From: Streptomyces decoyicus
GTDB lineage: Bacteria > Actinomycetota > Actinomycetes > Streptomycetales > Streptomycetaceae
Reading direction: 5' to 3'
Assembly: GCF_019880305.1 (NCBI RefSeq)
Contig: NZ_CP082301.1
Span: 4,464,001-4,528,000 of the forward strand
DNA length: 64,000 nucleotides
Both the position numbers and the translations under genes were made by a program. The notes beneath the pieces are model-generated. The model had not been told where the DNA came from. It worked only from the letters and a program-made list of their open reading frames with translations, and ran no database searches. This document shows, in pieces, positions 1 through 7,812 of this stretch (positions are counted from its first letter, which is position 1; every line of letters begins with the position of its first letter).

Positions 1-261
1 CTGGACCGCCTGCTGAGCGGTGAGGGAGAGGTCGCCAGCGCGAGCAAGTTCGCCAAGGCGATGCGGGCCGAATTCGGGGGGAATCCCGACGTGGTGAAGG
101 CGGCCGATGCGATGGACAAGGCTGCACTGAAGTTCAAGCTGAACTACGGGGCTGCTACCACGGTGGACGTAGGGGACAAGCTCGGGGAAAAGGGCCCCTA
201 CTCGGACCAGTATGGCGATGCCAAGGACGTCCTCACGCGTGAAGTGGGGAGCCGCTGGTGA
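1..261 (+). CDS. Hypothetical protein, 3' end only
   Basis: The reading frame is open from the first base of the window and stops at 259-261, so only the last 86 residues are visible. The fragment is hydrophilic and mainly helix-forming, rich in Lys, Ala and Asp, with no cysteine and no membrane segment. It ends with Gly-Ser-Arg-Trp. I do not recognise it. It lies 75 bases upstream of a membrane-protein/soluble-protein cluster on the same strand and may belong to the same locus. A link to type VII secretion substrates or polymorphic toxins is only a guess from the neighbours. Confidence 0.6.
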   Translation: MDRLLSGEGEVASASKFAKAMRAEFGGNPDVVKAADAMDKAALKFKLNYGAATTVDVGDKLGEKGPYSDQYGDAKDVLTREVGSRW

Positions 262-335
262 CCACCCCTGAGTAAGACGCGACCGGCGACAACCGGACAT
301 GGCGAAATCTAAAGCCTTCTAGGGAGTGGAAGACA

Positions 336-725
336 GTGGCAACAATCCCGGCGAAAAGTCCAGAGGAATCCCGGGCCATGAAGTTCCTTGCTGCGTGCAC
401 ATTGGTGCCGATCCTTTGCTTCGCCTTCCAGGACCTCGGCAGCAAGTACGGCGGCATGGACTGGCTCACCTACGATTACACGGCATGGTCGTTGATGATC
501 GCACCTGTGCTGATGCTGGTCCTGTTTATCAGGAATCGGGAACTCATCCGTAACCCGCGCACGGGTTCCAACTTCTCTCAGACGATCAAGATCGTCGCCG
601 GCATGTACGCGCTCTGGAACATCATCGGGGCCATCGGCTACAGCTGGCTGGCGGTGATTTCGGTGCTCTCCTCTCTGGCGATCCTGGTAGGCGACCGGCA
701 GCTGAAGAAGCGGGCGTCCGCGTGA
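336..725 (+). CDS. Small multi-pass membrane protein, unknown function
   Basis: A 129-residue protein starting at GTG 336, with a GGGAG-type ribosome site about 10 bases upstream. Three hydrophobic stretches are visible: residues about 16-32, about 49-68, and a long one at about 88-118 that may be two helices. A conserved block, GSKYGGMDWLT, follows the first helix and recurs in the truncated copy at 3009. The last bases overlap the GTG of the next gene (GTGA), so the two are probably translationally coupled. No known family is recognised. The repeated operon arrangement suggests the membrane protein works with the soluble proteins downstream. Confidence 0.75.
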   Translation: MATIPAKSPEESRAMKFLAACTLVPILCFAFQDLGSKYGGMDWLTYDYTAWSLMIAPVLMLVLFIRNRELIRNPRTGSNFSQTIKIVAGMYALWNIIGAIGYSWLAVISVLSSLAILVGDRQLKKRASA

Positions 726-1405
726 GCACGTCCGATCTCGAGCAGCAGCCCCCAGCCGTCGAGGGGACCGCTCCCCGTGGCTACGAGCTCGTCCTGCCAC
801 CCGGCTGGGTCCGCATCCCCCTGCGCAACGGCACAAAGGAAGCACTGGAGAGGGTCCTCTTCTCGCATATGGGGCAAGTCCCGGAGGGTATCCCCCGGGA
901 CGATGCGATGCGCTTCCGCCTGGACATGCGCCGCCAGATAGAGAAGCAGGCCCGTGCGGCCAGGAGAAACGGCGGCCTTGACCTCTACCTGCCGATGCTC
1001 CCGCGCGGGGGGATCTTTCTCATGGCTTCGTTCATCGTCGCCGAGATGCCGATCGGCCATGACCGTGCGGCGCCGCCGGAGGCAGTGCTCGCTCAGCTGG
1101 CGAACGAGGATGGCCCCGACGGATCGGCGACCGAGGTGAAAGTGGCGGGAGTGCCCGCCCTCCGCCGCTCCTACCGATCCGCTCCCGACCCGGCAAAGCT
1201 GCGATCAGCCCCCGAAGCCGTACAGCAGACCGCCCTGCCGACCCGCCGGGTCGAGTACGTGATGCCCGTCGCGGACGGTCACGGTCGCTGGATCAGCATC
1301 AACTTCTCCACACCGGGCGACGGCGACCTCGACAGTGAATTCACCGGCGTGCTGGTCGAGTTGTTCGACGCGGTGGTCGGCACCTTCCGATGGAGTTATG
1401 AGTGA
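722..1405 (+). CDS. Hypothetical soluble protein of a coupled cluster
   Basis: A 227-residue acidic protein, coupled by GTGA overlaps to the genes on both sides (starts at 722 inside the previous stop, ends inside the next start). The N-terminus contains YELVLPPGWVRIPLRNGT, which is repeated almost unchanged in the broken copy at 3281. No signal peptide or transmembrane helix is visible. I recall proteins of this general type near WXG100/type VII genes in Streptomyces, but that is memory, not something shown here. Function unknown. Confidence 0.75.
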   Translation: MSTSDLEQQPPAVEGTAPRGYELVLPPGWVRIPLRNGTKEALERVLFSHMGQVPEGIPRDDAMRFRLDMRRQIEKQARAARRNGGLDLYLPMLPRGGIFLMASFIVAEMPIGHDRAAPPEAVLAQLANEDGPDGSATEVKVAGVPALRRSYRSAPDPAKLRSAPEAVQQTALPTRRVEYVMPVADGHGRWISINFSTPGDGDLDSEFTGVLVELFDAVVGTFRWSYE

Positions 1406-2061
1406 GCTGGCTCAACGTCAAGCACGCGATGCAACTGTCCCCCTGGATCCGTATCCCGCTCATGTGGCCGGAACCCGGCCTTGAGGACATCGAGGAGGCA
1501 CAGTCGCCGGAGGCGTGGGCACGCTGCTTCGCCGAAGGCCTCTGGGAGGATTTCGCGTCGGAGAAGCCAAAGCCGGGCGAAGTCGACCTGCTGACCAACA
1601 TCTTGTTGATGTACGCCCTCAGGGCCCCTGCGGCATTCCCTGACTTCGAGGTCTTCCTCCATCTCCCGCACCCGAGGGACATCCCGCTTCCGGCGTATGT
1701 CGACCTGGTGGAGATCGAGGAGGACGAAGACCGGGAAACGGCACTTCGTGCTCTGACCCACGCCGATGCGGGCTACGCCATCGAGCCCCCCATCGTCGAT
1801 GACTTCGACTCCCCGCACCTGGGAGCCGGCTTGCGGGTGCTGCGCTACTACCAGGACCAGGACGAGGACAGCAACGAGGTCCACGTCGGCCTCCGTTACG
1901 CCTGGCGCTTCGAGAAGGGCACGGAAGCCGCGGACGTCCTGATCATCCTGGCCGATCCCGACGCCGGCCGGATCCTCCGGTCCCTCGACGACATCGACGA
2001 ATTCGCCCGCACCATCCGGATCAGTCCGGATGAGGAAGTGGATACCTGGAAGTCTTCATGA
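1402..2061 (+). CDS. Hypothetical protein, paralogue of the 2223-2840 product
   Basis: A 219-residue acidic protein beginning at GTG 1402 within the stop of the previous gene. Its C-terminal half aligns by eye with the next gene: DDF followed by L-G-x-G-L-R-x-x-R-x-F/Y, then a Y-x-W-R block, then a D-A/E-F-A motif near the end. It is rich in Asp/Glu and Pro, has no signal peptide, and is probably cytoplasmic. Two diverged copies of one family next to each other, with a third set truncated downstream, look like an immunity-type array. No toxin partner is identifiable. Confidence 0.72.
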   Translation: MSWLNVKHAMQLSPWIRIPLMWPEPGLEDIEEAQSPEAWARCFAEGLWEDFASEKPKPGEVDLLTNILLMYALRAPAAFPDFEVFLHLPHPRDIPLPAYVDLVEIEEDEDRETALRALTHADAGYAIEPPIVDDFDSPHLGAGLRVLRYYQDQDEDSNEVHVGLRYAWRFEKGTEAADVLIILADPDAGRILRSLDDIDEFARTIRISPDEEVDTWKSS

Positions 2062-2222
2062 TCGGATCGAATCCGATGCGGACCACTGGTTCCCATGCTT
2101 TTACCCCGAAGCCTGGGCCCTTCTTCGTCGAACGGCTTGAGTAAGGGATGCCTGCTGCTTTCGCTGGAAAGAAGACGAGGGATAAACATTAACGTCATGG
2201 CCACCTTTCGCTGGAGCGCAGT

Positions 2223-2840
2223 ATGAGCATTCCGTACGCACTCGACTTCACCGAAGACCCGGAAGACTGGATTCCCGTCCCCATCCTTGAGGGGCGGGGC
2301 GCTGGCCGGCAGCGGCGGAAGTGGGCGAAGAGGAGCGCCGAGTTGCGCTGGGCTCTTGAGGACGAGGGTCCTCGTGACAAGTCGCAGGTGAAGGAACTGG
2401 CACGCACGCTTGAGGGCTTCTCCGAACAGTTTCCGCAGAAGATCCCTATGCACTATATGTTCCTGTACGCTCCGGATCTCCGCAGGGACCTCGTGCCGTT
2501 CTTCTTCTACGCGGCCCGGTCGGAAGGGCCGGTGGAGCAGGTTCTGGACGCGCTGGTGCAACGCAACGAGCCCGGAGCCGCGCAGGATCCGCACATCGAT
2601 GACTTCACCACCGACAACCTCGGCAGGGGGCTGCGCTCCATCCGCCACTTCGTGCCGAAGGGCGGCGAAGCTCTCGGCATGTCGGTCAACTACGGGTGGC
2701 GCGTCGAGCCTTATGGCATCGACCTGTCCATGCGCACCGTCAGCGACGACCTCGGCTGGGTGTCCGCGAATATTGACGCGTTCGACGCATTCGCTCACAG
2801 CCTGAAGGTGGTGCACCCGAACGACATTGTCGTTGATTGA
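2223..2840 (+). CDS. Hypothetical protein, second member of the paralogous pair
   Basis: A 205-residue protein with an ATG start after a GGAGCG ribosome site. It shares with the 1402 product the DDF...LGRGLRSIRHF-type block and the Y-G-W-R-V-E block, so the two are diverged duplicates. It is separated from the upstream gene by a 160-base gap that is AT-richer than its surroundings and probably carries its own promoter. No domain is recognised. Confidence 0.7.
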   Translation: MSIPYALDFTEDPEDWIPVPILEGRGAGRQRRKWAKRSAELRWALEDEGPRDKSQVKELARTLEGFSEQFPQKIPMHYMFLYAPDLRRDLVPFFFYAARSEGPVEQVLDALVQRNEPGAAQDPHIDDFTTDNLGRGLRSIRHFVPKGGEALGMSVNYGWRVEPYGIDLSMRTVSDDLGWVSANIDAFDAFAHSLKVVHPNDIVVD

Positions 2841-3008
2841 TGGCAAGGGGGGAGCCACTGGTGAGCCACTTCGGCCAAAGCAATGCAGGCGGTAGCGCGA
2901 TGTCATCCGGCAAGGCGGGTCCAGGGCCCTGCTTGCGGTTCGAGTGATCGCGCTCGACCGCTGCTCTGGTTCCTTCTGGCAGGACTGATCGGAAAGTTCG
3001 CTGGATAT

Positions 3009-3284
3009 ATGGGACGAAGTCGAAAAGAATCCAGGGGCGTTAAGACCCTTGGTGTGTTCGCCGTGGTTCCGGTCCTCTGCGCCGCCTTTCAGGACCTAGG
3101 CAGCAAGTACGGCGGCATGGACTGGCTCACCCCCGCTTACACATTCTGGCCCCTCATGCTTGCACCTGTGGGGTTCCTGATCGTGTTCGTCACGTACCGG
3201 GAATTCACCTTTAACTCACCGAGGGGCACCTACCTCAAACAGACGATCAGCGGCCCCATTCTGAAAAAGCGGGCGGCCGCGTGA
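3009..3284 (+). CDS. Truncated paralogue of the small membrane protein
   Basis: A 91-residue product if started at ATG 3009. It aligns with the 336-725 protein through the block GSKYGGMDWLT and the following helix, then jumps after the Gln-Thr-Ile at about residue 80 straight to a Lys-Lys-Arg-Ala tail. It has therefore lost the last membrane segment (about 35 residues) by an in-frame deletion. The GTGA overlap with the following truncated gene is retained, so the whole two-gene module was duplicated and then decayed. An upstream in-frame ATG at 2883 would add 42 atypical residues and is less likely. Confidence 0.55.
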   Translation: MGRSRKESRGVKTLGVFAVVPVLCAAFQDLGSKYGGMDWLTPAYTFWPLMLAPVGFLIVFVTYREFTFNSPRGTYLKQTISGPILKKRAAA

Positions 3285-3448
3285 CCGAGTCCGACCTCGA
3301 GCAGCAGCCACCGGCCGTCGAGCAGGCCGCGCCCCACGGGTACAAGCTCATCCTGCCGCCCGGCTGTGTCCGCATCCCGCTGCGCGACGGCACCGCGCGG
3401 AGCAAACGCGGTGTATCCGCGAAGTCGTGGGGCCACGACCGGCGTTGA
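3281..3448 (+). pseudogene. Broken copy of the 722-1405 gene
   Basis: The GTG at 3281 overlaps the previous stop. The first 37 or so codons match the start of the 722-1405 gene almost residue for residue (SDLEQQPPAVE, then LPPG.VRIPLR.GT). The similarity then ends abruptly and the frame runs into an unrelated tail, stopping after 55 residues instead of 227. This marks the decayed end of the duplicated cluster. Confidence 0.75.
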
Positions 3449-3529
3449 ATATCCAACGCTGCGAGCACGCGCACGATGGAGCTTCAGTATGAGCCGCCCC
3501 GCCCCGGGGCCGGACCCCACGCCGGACGC

Positions 3530-3871
3530 CTACCGGTGACGCTCGTTCAGCACCGTGATGCCGAGCATCCGCGCACCCGTCTCGCTGCGCGGCCGGTGCC
3601 GGCTGCCCGGTGCGAAGACCACGTACGAGCCGGGGCCGTGGCGCTCCCCACCGTCGATCACCTCCCCGCTCACCACGAAGTACCGCTCCTCGGCCGCATG
3701 CACATCGACCTCGGGCCATTCCGTCCCCGGGGCGAAGTCGATGAGCCATCCCCGGGCGTACGGCGTCCCCGGAAGCCTGCGGCGCACGATCCCGGGGACG
3801 ACTTCCTGCGGTGCCACGTCATCGACGTGGACGACGGTCTTCCCCATGGGGGTGTCGGTGCTCTCACTCAT
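3530..3871 (-). CDS. Cupin-domain protein
   Basis: A 113-residue single-domain protein whose core has the cupin pattern: a P-G-T-E-W-P block, a V-H-x-x-E-E-R-Y-F-V-V-S-G-E block and a G-P-G-S-Y-V-V-F-A-P-G-S-R-H block. These are the two usual cupin motifs, with His and Glu available as metal ligands. The start was taken at the ATG complementary to 3869-3871; the open frame extends further upstream but with unlikely composition. It is divergent from the GlxA-type regulator at 3974 with about 100 bases between them, so that regulator may control it. The substrate cannot be read from the sequence. Confidence 0.8.
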   Translation of the reverse strand: MSESTDTPMGKTVVHVDDVAPQEVVPGIVRRRLPGTPYARGWLIDFAPGTEWPEVDVHAAEERYFVVSGEVIDGGERHGPGSYVVFAPGSRHRPRSETGARMLGITVLNERHR

Positions 3872-3941
3872 GGGGCCACTGTGCCGCCGTGAGGCCGGCC
3901 GAGGCAGAGTCTGAAATGACATCCTCGGGTACATTCCTGCC

Positions 3942-3977
3942 ATGACCATGACCATGACGATGACCCCACGCCCGTGA
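3942..3977 (+). other. Possible leader ORF of the GlxA-type regulator
   Basis: An 11-codon ORF reading MTMTMTMTPRP. Its TGA stop overlaps the GTG start of the downstream regulator (GTGA at 3974-3977). No ribosome site is seen before it. It could couple translation of the regulator or be a chance product of the short ATGACC repeat. Confidence 0.35.
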
Positions 3978-4942
3978 CCCGCCACCGGGTGGTGGCTCTG
4001 CTCAACGAGCCGCAGTCGCCCTTCGAGCTCGCCTGCGCCGCCGAGGTGTTCGGCACCGTCCGTCCGGACCTGCCGGTCCACTACGACTTCGCGGTGTGCG
4101 CCCGTCGCCCCGGTCCGCTGCGCACCACGGTCGGGCACTCGCTCCTCGTCGAGCACAGCCTGGAGGCCCTCCGGGAGGCGGATACCGTCATCGTCCCCGG
4201 GTGGCAGCCGCCCGGAACGGCCGTCGAGCCGGACGTCCTTGACGCACTACGGGCCGCTCACGGGCGCGGCGCACGGCTCGCCGCCATCTGTACGGGCGCC
4301 TTCGTCCTGGCCCGCGCCGGGCTCCTCGACGGACGCCGCGCCACCACGCACTGGCGCCGCACCGCCCAACTCGCCGCTGCCTTCCCGAAGGTGAGCGTGG
4401 ACGCCGATGTGCTGTACGTCGACCACGGCGACGTGGCCACCAGCGCCGGCTCGGGCGCCGGAATCGACCTCTGTCTGCACCTGGTGCGTGCCGACCACGG
4501 GGCGGCGTACGCCGCCCAGGTCGCCCGGAGCATGGTGCTGCCACCACACCGCGAGGGCAGCCAGCTCCAGTACGCCGCACACCACGCCGACGCGTCCACC
4601 CGGGCGGACGCCTCGCTGGCGCCCCTGCTGGAGTGGGCCGTGTCCCGGCTCGACGCCCGCCTGACGGTCGACCAGCTCGCCGCCCGGGCCGGCGTATCGG
4701 AGCGCACTCTCGCGCGCCGGTTCGCCGACCAGCTCGGGACCAGCCCCGGCCGGTGGCTGCTCGGACAGCGCCTCGACGCGGCCCGGGTTCTGTTGGAGCG
4801 GACGGATCTGTCGGTGGACGCCATTGCCACGCGGGTCGGACTCTCCTCGGCCGTCAACCTGCGGCGCCGGTTCCGCACCGCATTCGGTGCCACGCCCGGA
4901 ACGTACCGGCGCACGTTCGGTGAACCCTGTGTGAGCCCCTGA
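3974..4942 (+). CDS. GlxA-family AraC-type transcriptional regulator
   Basis: A 322-residue protein. Residues about 1-180 form a DJ-1/PfpI class-I amidotransferase-like domain, with the nucleophile-elbow motif AICTGAFVLA and the GRRATTHW motif typical of GlxA-like regulators. Residues about 215-315 form a two-helix-turn-helix AraC domain, with LDARLTVDQLAARAGVS and a second helix pair ending in the characteristic F-G-A-T-P-G-T-Y-R-R. It binds DNA; the N-terminal domain is assumed to sense a small ligand. It is divergent from the cupin gene at 3530-3871, a likely target. Confidence 0.9.
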   Translation: MTRHRVVALLNEPQSPFELACAAEVFGTVRPDLPVHYDFAVCARRPGPLRTTVGHSLLVEHSLEALREADTVIVPGWQPPGTAVEPDVLDALRAAHGRGARLAAICTGAFVLARAGLLDGRRATTHWRRTAQLAAAFPKVSVDADVLYVDHGDVATSAGSGAGIDLCLHLVRADHGAAYAAQVARSMVLPPHREGSQLQYAAHHADASTRADASLAPLLEWAVSRLDARLTVDQLAARAGVSERTLARRFADQLGTSPGRWLLGQRLDAARVLLERTDLSVDAIATRVGLSSAVNLRRRFRTAFGATPGTYRRTFGEPCVSP

Positions 4943-5132
4943 GAGCCCCTGAGAACCCCGCGACAGCGGCCAGACGCGAGGATGTCCGCGTATGAGGTGT
5001 CAATCCGGGCTAACATCAGCAGTCGGAAAACTGGCTGGAAATAGCCCTTTGCGGGCGGTGCGCAACGCGGTCTCGCGGTGAGAGAACCTCCCCCGCGGCG
5101 TCCCCTGTCCCTGCGAGACCAGCGCGCACCAT

Positions 5133-5160
5133 GATTAACGCGAAGTTGCTCGCGTTAATC
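5133..5160. promoter_or_regulatory. Perfect 11-bp inverted repeat, probable TetR operator
   Basis: Two arms (GATTAACGCGA and its exact reverse complement) are separated by six bases. The repeat lies 49 bases upstream of the TetR-family start codon, in the only non-coding space before it. Size, symmetry and position fit an autoregulatory operator. Confidence 0.65.
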
Positions 5161-5209
5161 TTTCCTGGACAATACTTGGCGTGAACCCGCACTGCAATAC
5201 GGAGCCGTC

Positions 5210-5836
5210 GTGACGACAGCGCACCATGCCCCGGGCGAGACCAGGCCCGGTGGGCGGACCGCCCGCACCCGGCAAGCCGTATTGACCGCCGTCTTCGAGG
5301 AGTTGGGCGAAGTCGGCTTCGCCGGGCTGACCATGGAGAGGGTCGCGCAGCGCTCGGGAATTCATGTGGCGACGCTCTACCGTCGCTGGCGCTGCACCGA
5401 GGGCCTGGTGTGCGATCTGCTGACCGACCTGAGCTCCGAGGTGCCGCTGCCGGACTCCGGCACCCTGCCCGGGGACCTGCGGGCGCTGGCCCTCTCGATA
5501 ACCGCCTTCTACGGGGAGGCGCGGATGAGCCGCCTGATCGAGGCGGTGGTCTCCGCCGCGGCCCGGGACTCCCAGGCGGCGACGGTGCTGCGGACCTTCT
5601 TCGGCGAACGGCTGGCGCTGGCCGGCCGGATGGTGCAGCGGGCCGTCGACCGCGGTGAGCTGCCCGCGGACACGGACCCGGAGAAGGTGATGGCGGCGCT
5701 CGGCGCGCCCTTCTACTACCGGATCCTGATCGCCCGCCGTCCCGTCGACCAGGACCTCGCCGAGTCCGCCGCCACCGCCGTCTGGGCGGCGGTCCGGGCC
5801 GGCGCGTACGTGCGGACGGACGGCACGCCGGGGTGA
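5210..5836 (+). CDS. TetR/AcrR-family transcriptional regulator
   Basis: A 208-residue protein starting at GTG 5210 after GGAG. The N-terminal helix-turn-helix spans residues about 20-65, with a motif of the type FAGLTMERVAQRSGIHVATLYRRW. The C-terminal all-helical half is the ligand-binding/dimerisation domain and contains the R-G-E-L-P block often seen in TetR C-terminal domains. A perfect inverted repeat just upstream is a probable operator, implying autorepression. No divergent partner gene is present, so its other targets are not visible here. The stop codon lies inside a tandem repeat. Confidence 0.9.
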   Translation: MTTAHHAPGETRPGGRTARTRQAVLTAVFEELGEVGFAGLTMERVAQRSGIHVATLYRRWRCTEGLVCDLLTDLSSEVPLPDSGTLPGDLRALALSITAFYGEARMSRLIEAVVSAAARDSQAATVLRTFFGERLALAGRMVQRAVDRGELPADTDPEKVMAALGAPFYYRILIARRPVDQDLAESAATAVWAAVRAGAYVRTDGTPG

Positions 5837-5936
5837 ACGGCACATTGGTGAACGGCACGCCGGTGAACGGCGCAACGGTGAACGGCACACCGGTGAACGG
5901 GGCACCGAAGAGCGGGGCGCCGGTGAACGGCACGTC
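5832..5936. repeat. 15-bp tandem repeat at the end of the TetR gene
   Basis: Seven near-identical copies of a 15-base unit of the type GGTGAACGGCACACC. The first contains the TetR stop codon. On the minus strand it can be read as a Val-Pro-Phe-Thr repeat, but no gene supports that reading. Confidence 0.85.
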
Positions 5937-6078
5937 TCCCGGCGGCTGATGCCACCGGGAGACGTGGGCGCGCGCCAACGGGCCCTGTCCGCCGGACAGT
6001 CCGGACAGCCCGGTATCCGTTCATCCGGTCAGCCGTGGCGGACGCCGCGCCCCGGACGGTCCGCCATGTGCCACCCGG

Positions 6079-7539
6079 CTACTTGCCGAGCAGCCCCGCC
6101 ATCCACGCCTCGACCTCGTCCGACCGCCGCGGCAGCCCGGCCGACAGGTTCCGGTTGCCGTCGTCCGTGACGACGATGTCGTCCTCGATCCGGACGCCGA
6201 TGCCGCGGTACTCCTCCGGCACCGTCAGATCGTCCGCCTGGAAGTACAGACCGGGCTCGACGGTCAGCACCATGCCGGGCTCCAGCGTGCCGTTGACATA
6301 GTTCTCGGTGCGGGCCGCGGCGCAGTCGTGCACGTCGAGACCGAGCATGTGGCCGGTGCCGTGCAGGGTCCAGCGGCGCTGGAGCCCCAGCTCCAGCACC
6401 CGCTCCACCGGGCCCTCGACCAGACCCCACTCGACCAGCTTCTCGGTGAGCACCCGCTGCGCCGCGTCGTGGAAGTCGCGGTAGGCCGCCCCCGGCTTGA
6501 CCGCCGCGATGCCCGCCTCCTGCGCCTCGTACACCGCGTCGTAGATCTTGCGCTGGAGGTCGGTGTAGCGGCCGTTGATGGGCAGGGTGCGGGTGACGTC
6601 GGCGGTGTAGAGGGTGGTGGTCTCCACGCCGGCGTCCAGGAGGAGCAGATCGCCGGAGCGCACCGCGCCGTTGTTGCGGACCCAGTGCAGGGTGGTGGCG
6701 TGCGGCCCCGCGGCGCAGATCGAGCCGTAGCCGACGTCGTTGCCCTCGACGCGGGCGCGCAGGAAGAACGTGCCCTCGATGTAGCGCTCGCTGGTGGCCT
6801 CGGCCTTGTCCAGGACCTTCACGACGTCCTCGAAGCCGCGCACCGTCGAGTCGACGGCCTTCTGCAGCTCGCCGATCTCGAACGCGTCCTTCACTGCGCG
6901 CGCTTCGGAGAGGTAGACCCGCAGCTCCTCATCGCGCTCGGCCGTGACCTTGTCGGTCAGCGCGGTCTCGATGCCGGCGTCATGGCCGCGCACGACGCGC
7001 ACCGGGCCGGTGGCCTCCTTGAGCGCCTCGGCCAGCTCGCGTACGTCCTTGCAGGGGACGCCGAGCAGCGCCTCGGCCTCGCTCAGGCTGTGGCGCCGGC
7101 CGACCCACAGCTCACCCATGCCGTCGAGCCAGAACTCGCCGTTCTCGCGGTTGGAGCGGGGCAGCCGGTGGACCGTCGCCTCGTGGCCGTCCTTCGTGGG
7201 CTCCAGGACCAGGACGCTGTCGTCGGTCTGGTCGCCGGTGAGGTAGACGTACTCCGTCGAGGCGCGGAAGTCGTACTCGGTGTCGTTGGAGCGGGTCTTC
7301 AGATTGCCCGCCGGGATCACCAGCCGCTCGCCGGGGAAGCGCGCGGACAGTGCGGCGCGGCGGCGGGCGGCGTTCGGGGCCTGCTCGATCGGCCGCAGGT
7401 CGCGCAGCTCGGTGTCGGCCCAGCCGCCCTTCATGTTCTCCGCGAGCTCATCCGAGACGCCCGGGTAAAGGCCGTTCTTGCGCTGCTTGATCGGCTGCTC
7501 GTCCTCGTCCGGGGTCTCCGGCGTGAGCTCGTCGGTCAC
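6079..7539 (-). CDS. pepP: Aminopeptidase P (Xaa-Pro aminopeptidase)
   Basis: A 486-residue metallopeptidase of family M24 that removes an N-terminal residue when proline follows it. The N-terminal half is the creatinase-like domain. The C-terminal pita-bread domain carries the expected dimetal ligands: two Asp in LLLDAGVE...TADVTRT, His in HGTGHMLGLDVHD, Glu in LTVEPGLYF, and Glu in GVRIEDDIVV. Length fits the Streptomyces enzymes. The start is placed at GTG 7537-7539, which has an AGGAGG site 3 to 8 bases upstream; the longer open frame has no such site. It appears to be a single-gene transcript. Confidence 0.93.
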   Translation of the reverse strand: MTDELTPETPDEDEQPIKQRKNGLYPGVSDELAENMKGGWADTELRDLRPIEQAPNAARRRAALSARFPGERLVIPAGNLKTRSNDTEYDFRASTEYVYLTGDQTDDSVLVLEPTKDGHEATVHRLPRSNRENGEFWLDGMGELWVGRRHSLSEAEALLGVPCKDVRELAEALKEATGPVRVVRGHDAGIETALTDKVTAERDEELRVYLSEARAVKDAFEIGELQKAVDSTVRGFEDVVKVLDKAEATSERYIEGTFFLRARVEGNDVGYGSICAAGPHATTLHWVRNNGAVRSGDLLLLDAGVETTTLYTADVTRTLPINGRYTDLQRKIYDAVYEAQEAGIAAVKPGAAYRDFHDAAQRVLTEKLVEWGLVEGPVERVLELGLQRRWTLHGTGHMLGLDVHDCAAARTENYVNGTLEPGMVLTVEPGLYFQADDLTVPEEYRGIGVRIEDDIVVTDDGNRNLSAGLPRRSDEVEAWMAGLLGK

Positions 7540-7812
7540 AATGCCTCCTCTTAAGACTGAACCGCTTTCCATCGTATGTGCGGATGGAAAGAGGTCCACG
7601 GGCAGAAAGATGTGACCTCTCCGGCATTCCAGTCATAGGACGCATGGCGCCCACCGGCCCGGACGGGGCGTACGGTCCCGGCACCCGGCACCCGGCGCAC
7701 GGTCCCGGCACCCGGCGCACGCCCCGGCGGGCGGCCGTGCGCCCGCCTCACGACGCCTGGCGCGCTCAGGGCCCCTCCTGCCGGCCCTGAGCGCGGGCCG
7801 TTCCTGCCGGCC

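Noticed and set aside
5016..5978. A minus-strand frame with Val-Pro-Phe-Thr repeats
   Set aside because: The repeats come from the 15-bp tandem repeat and the rest is antisense to the TetR gene.
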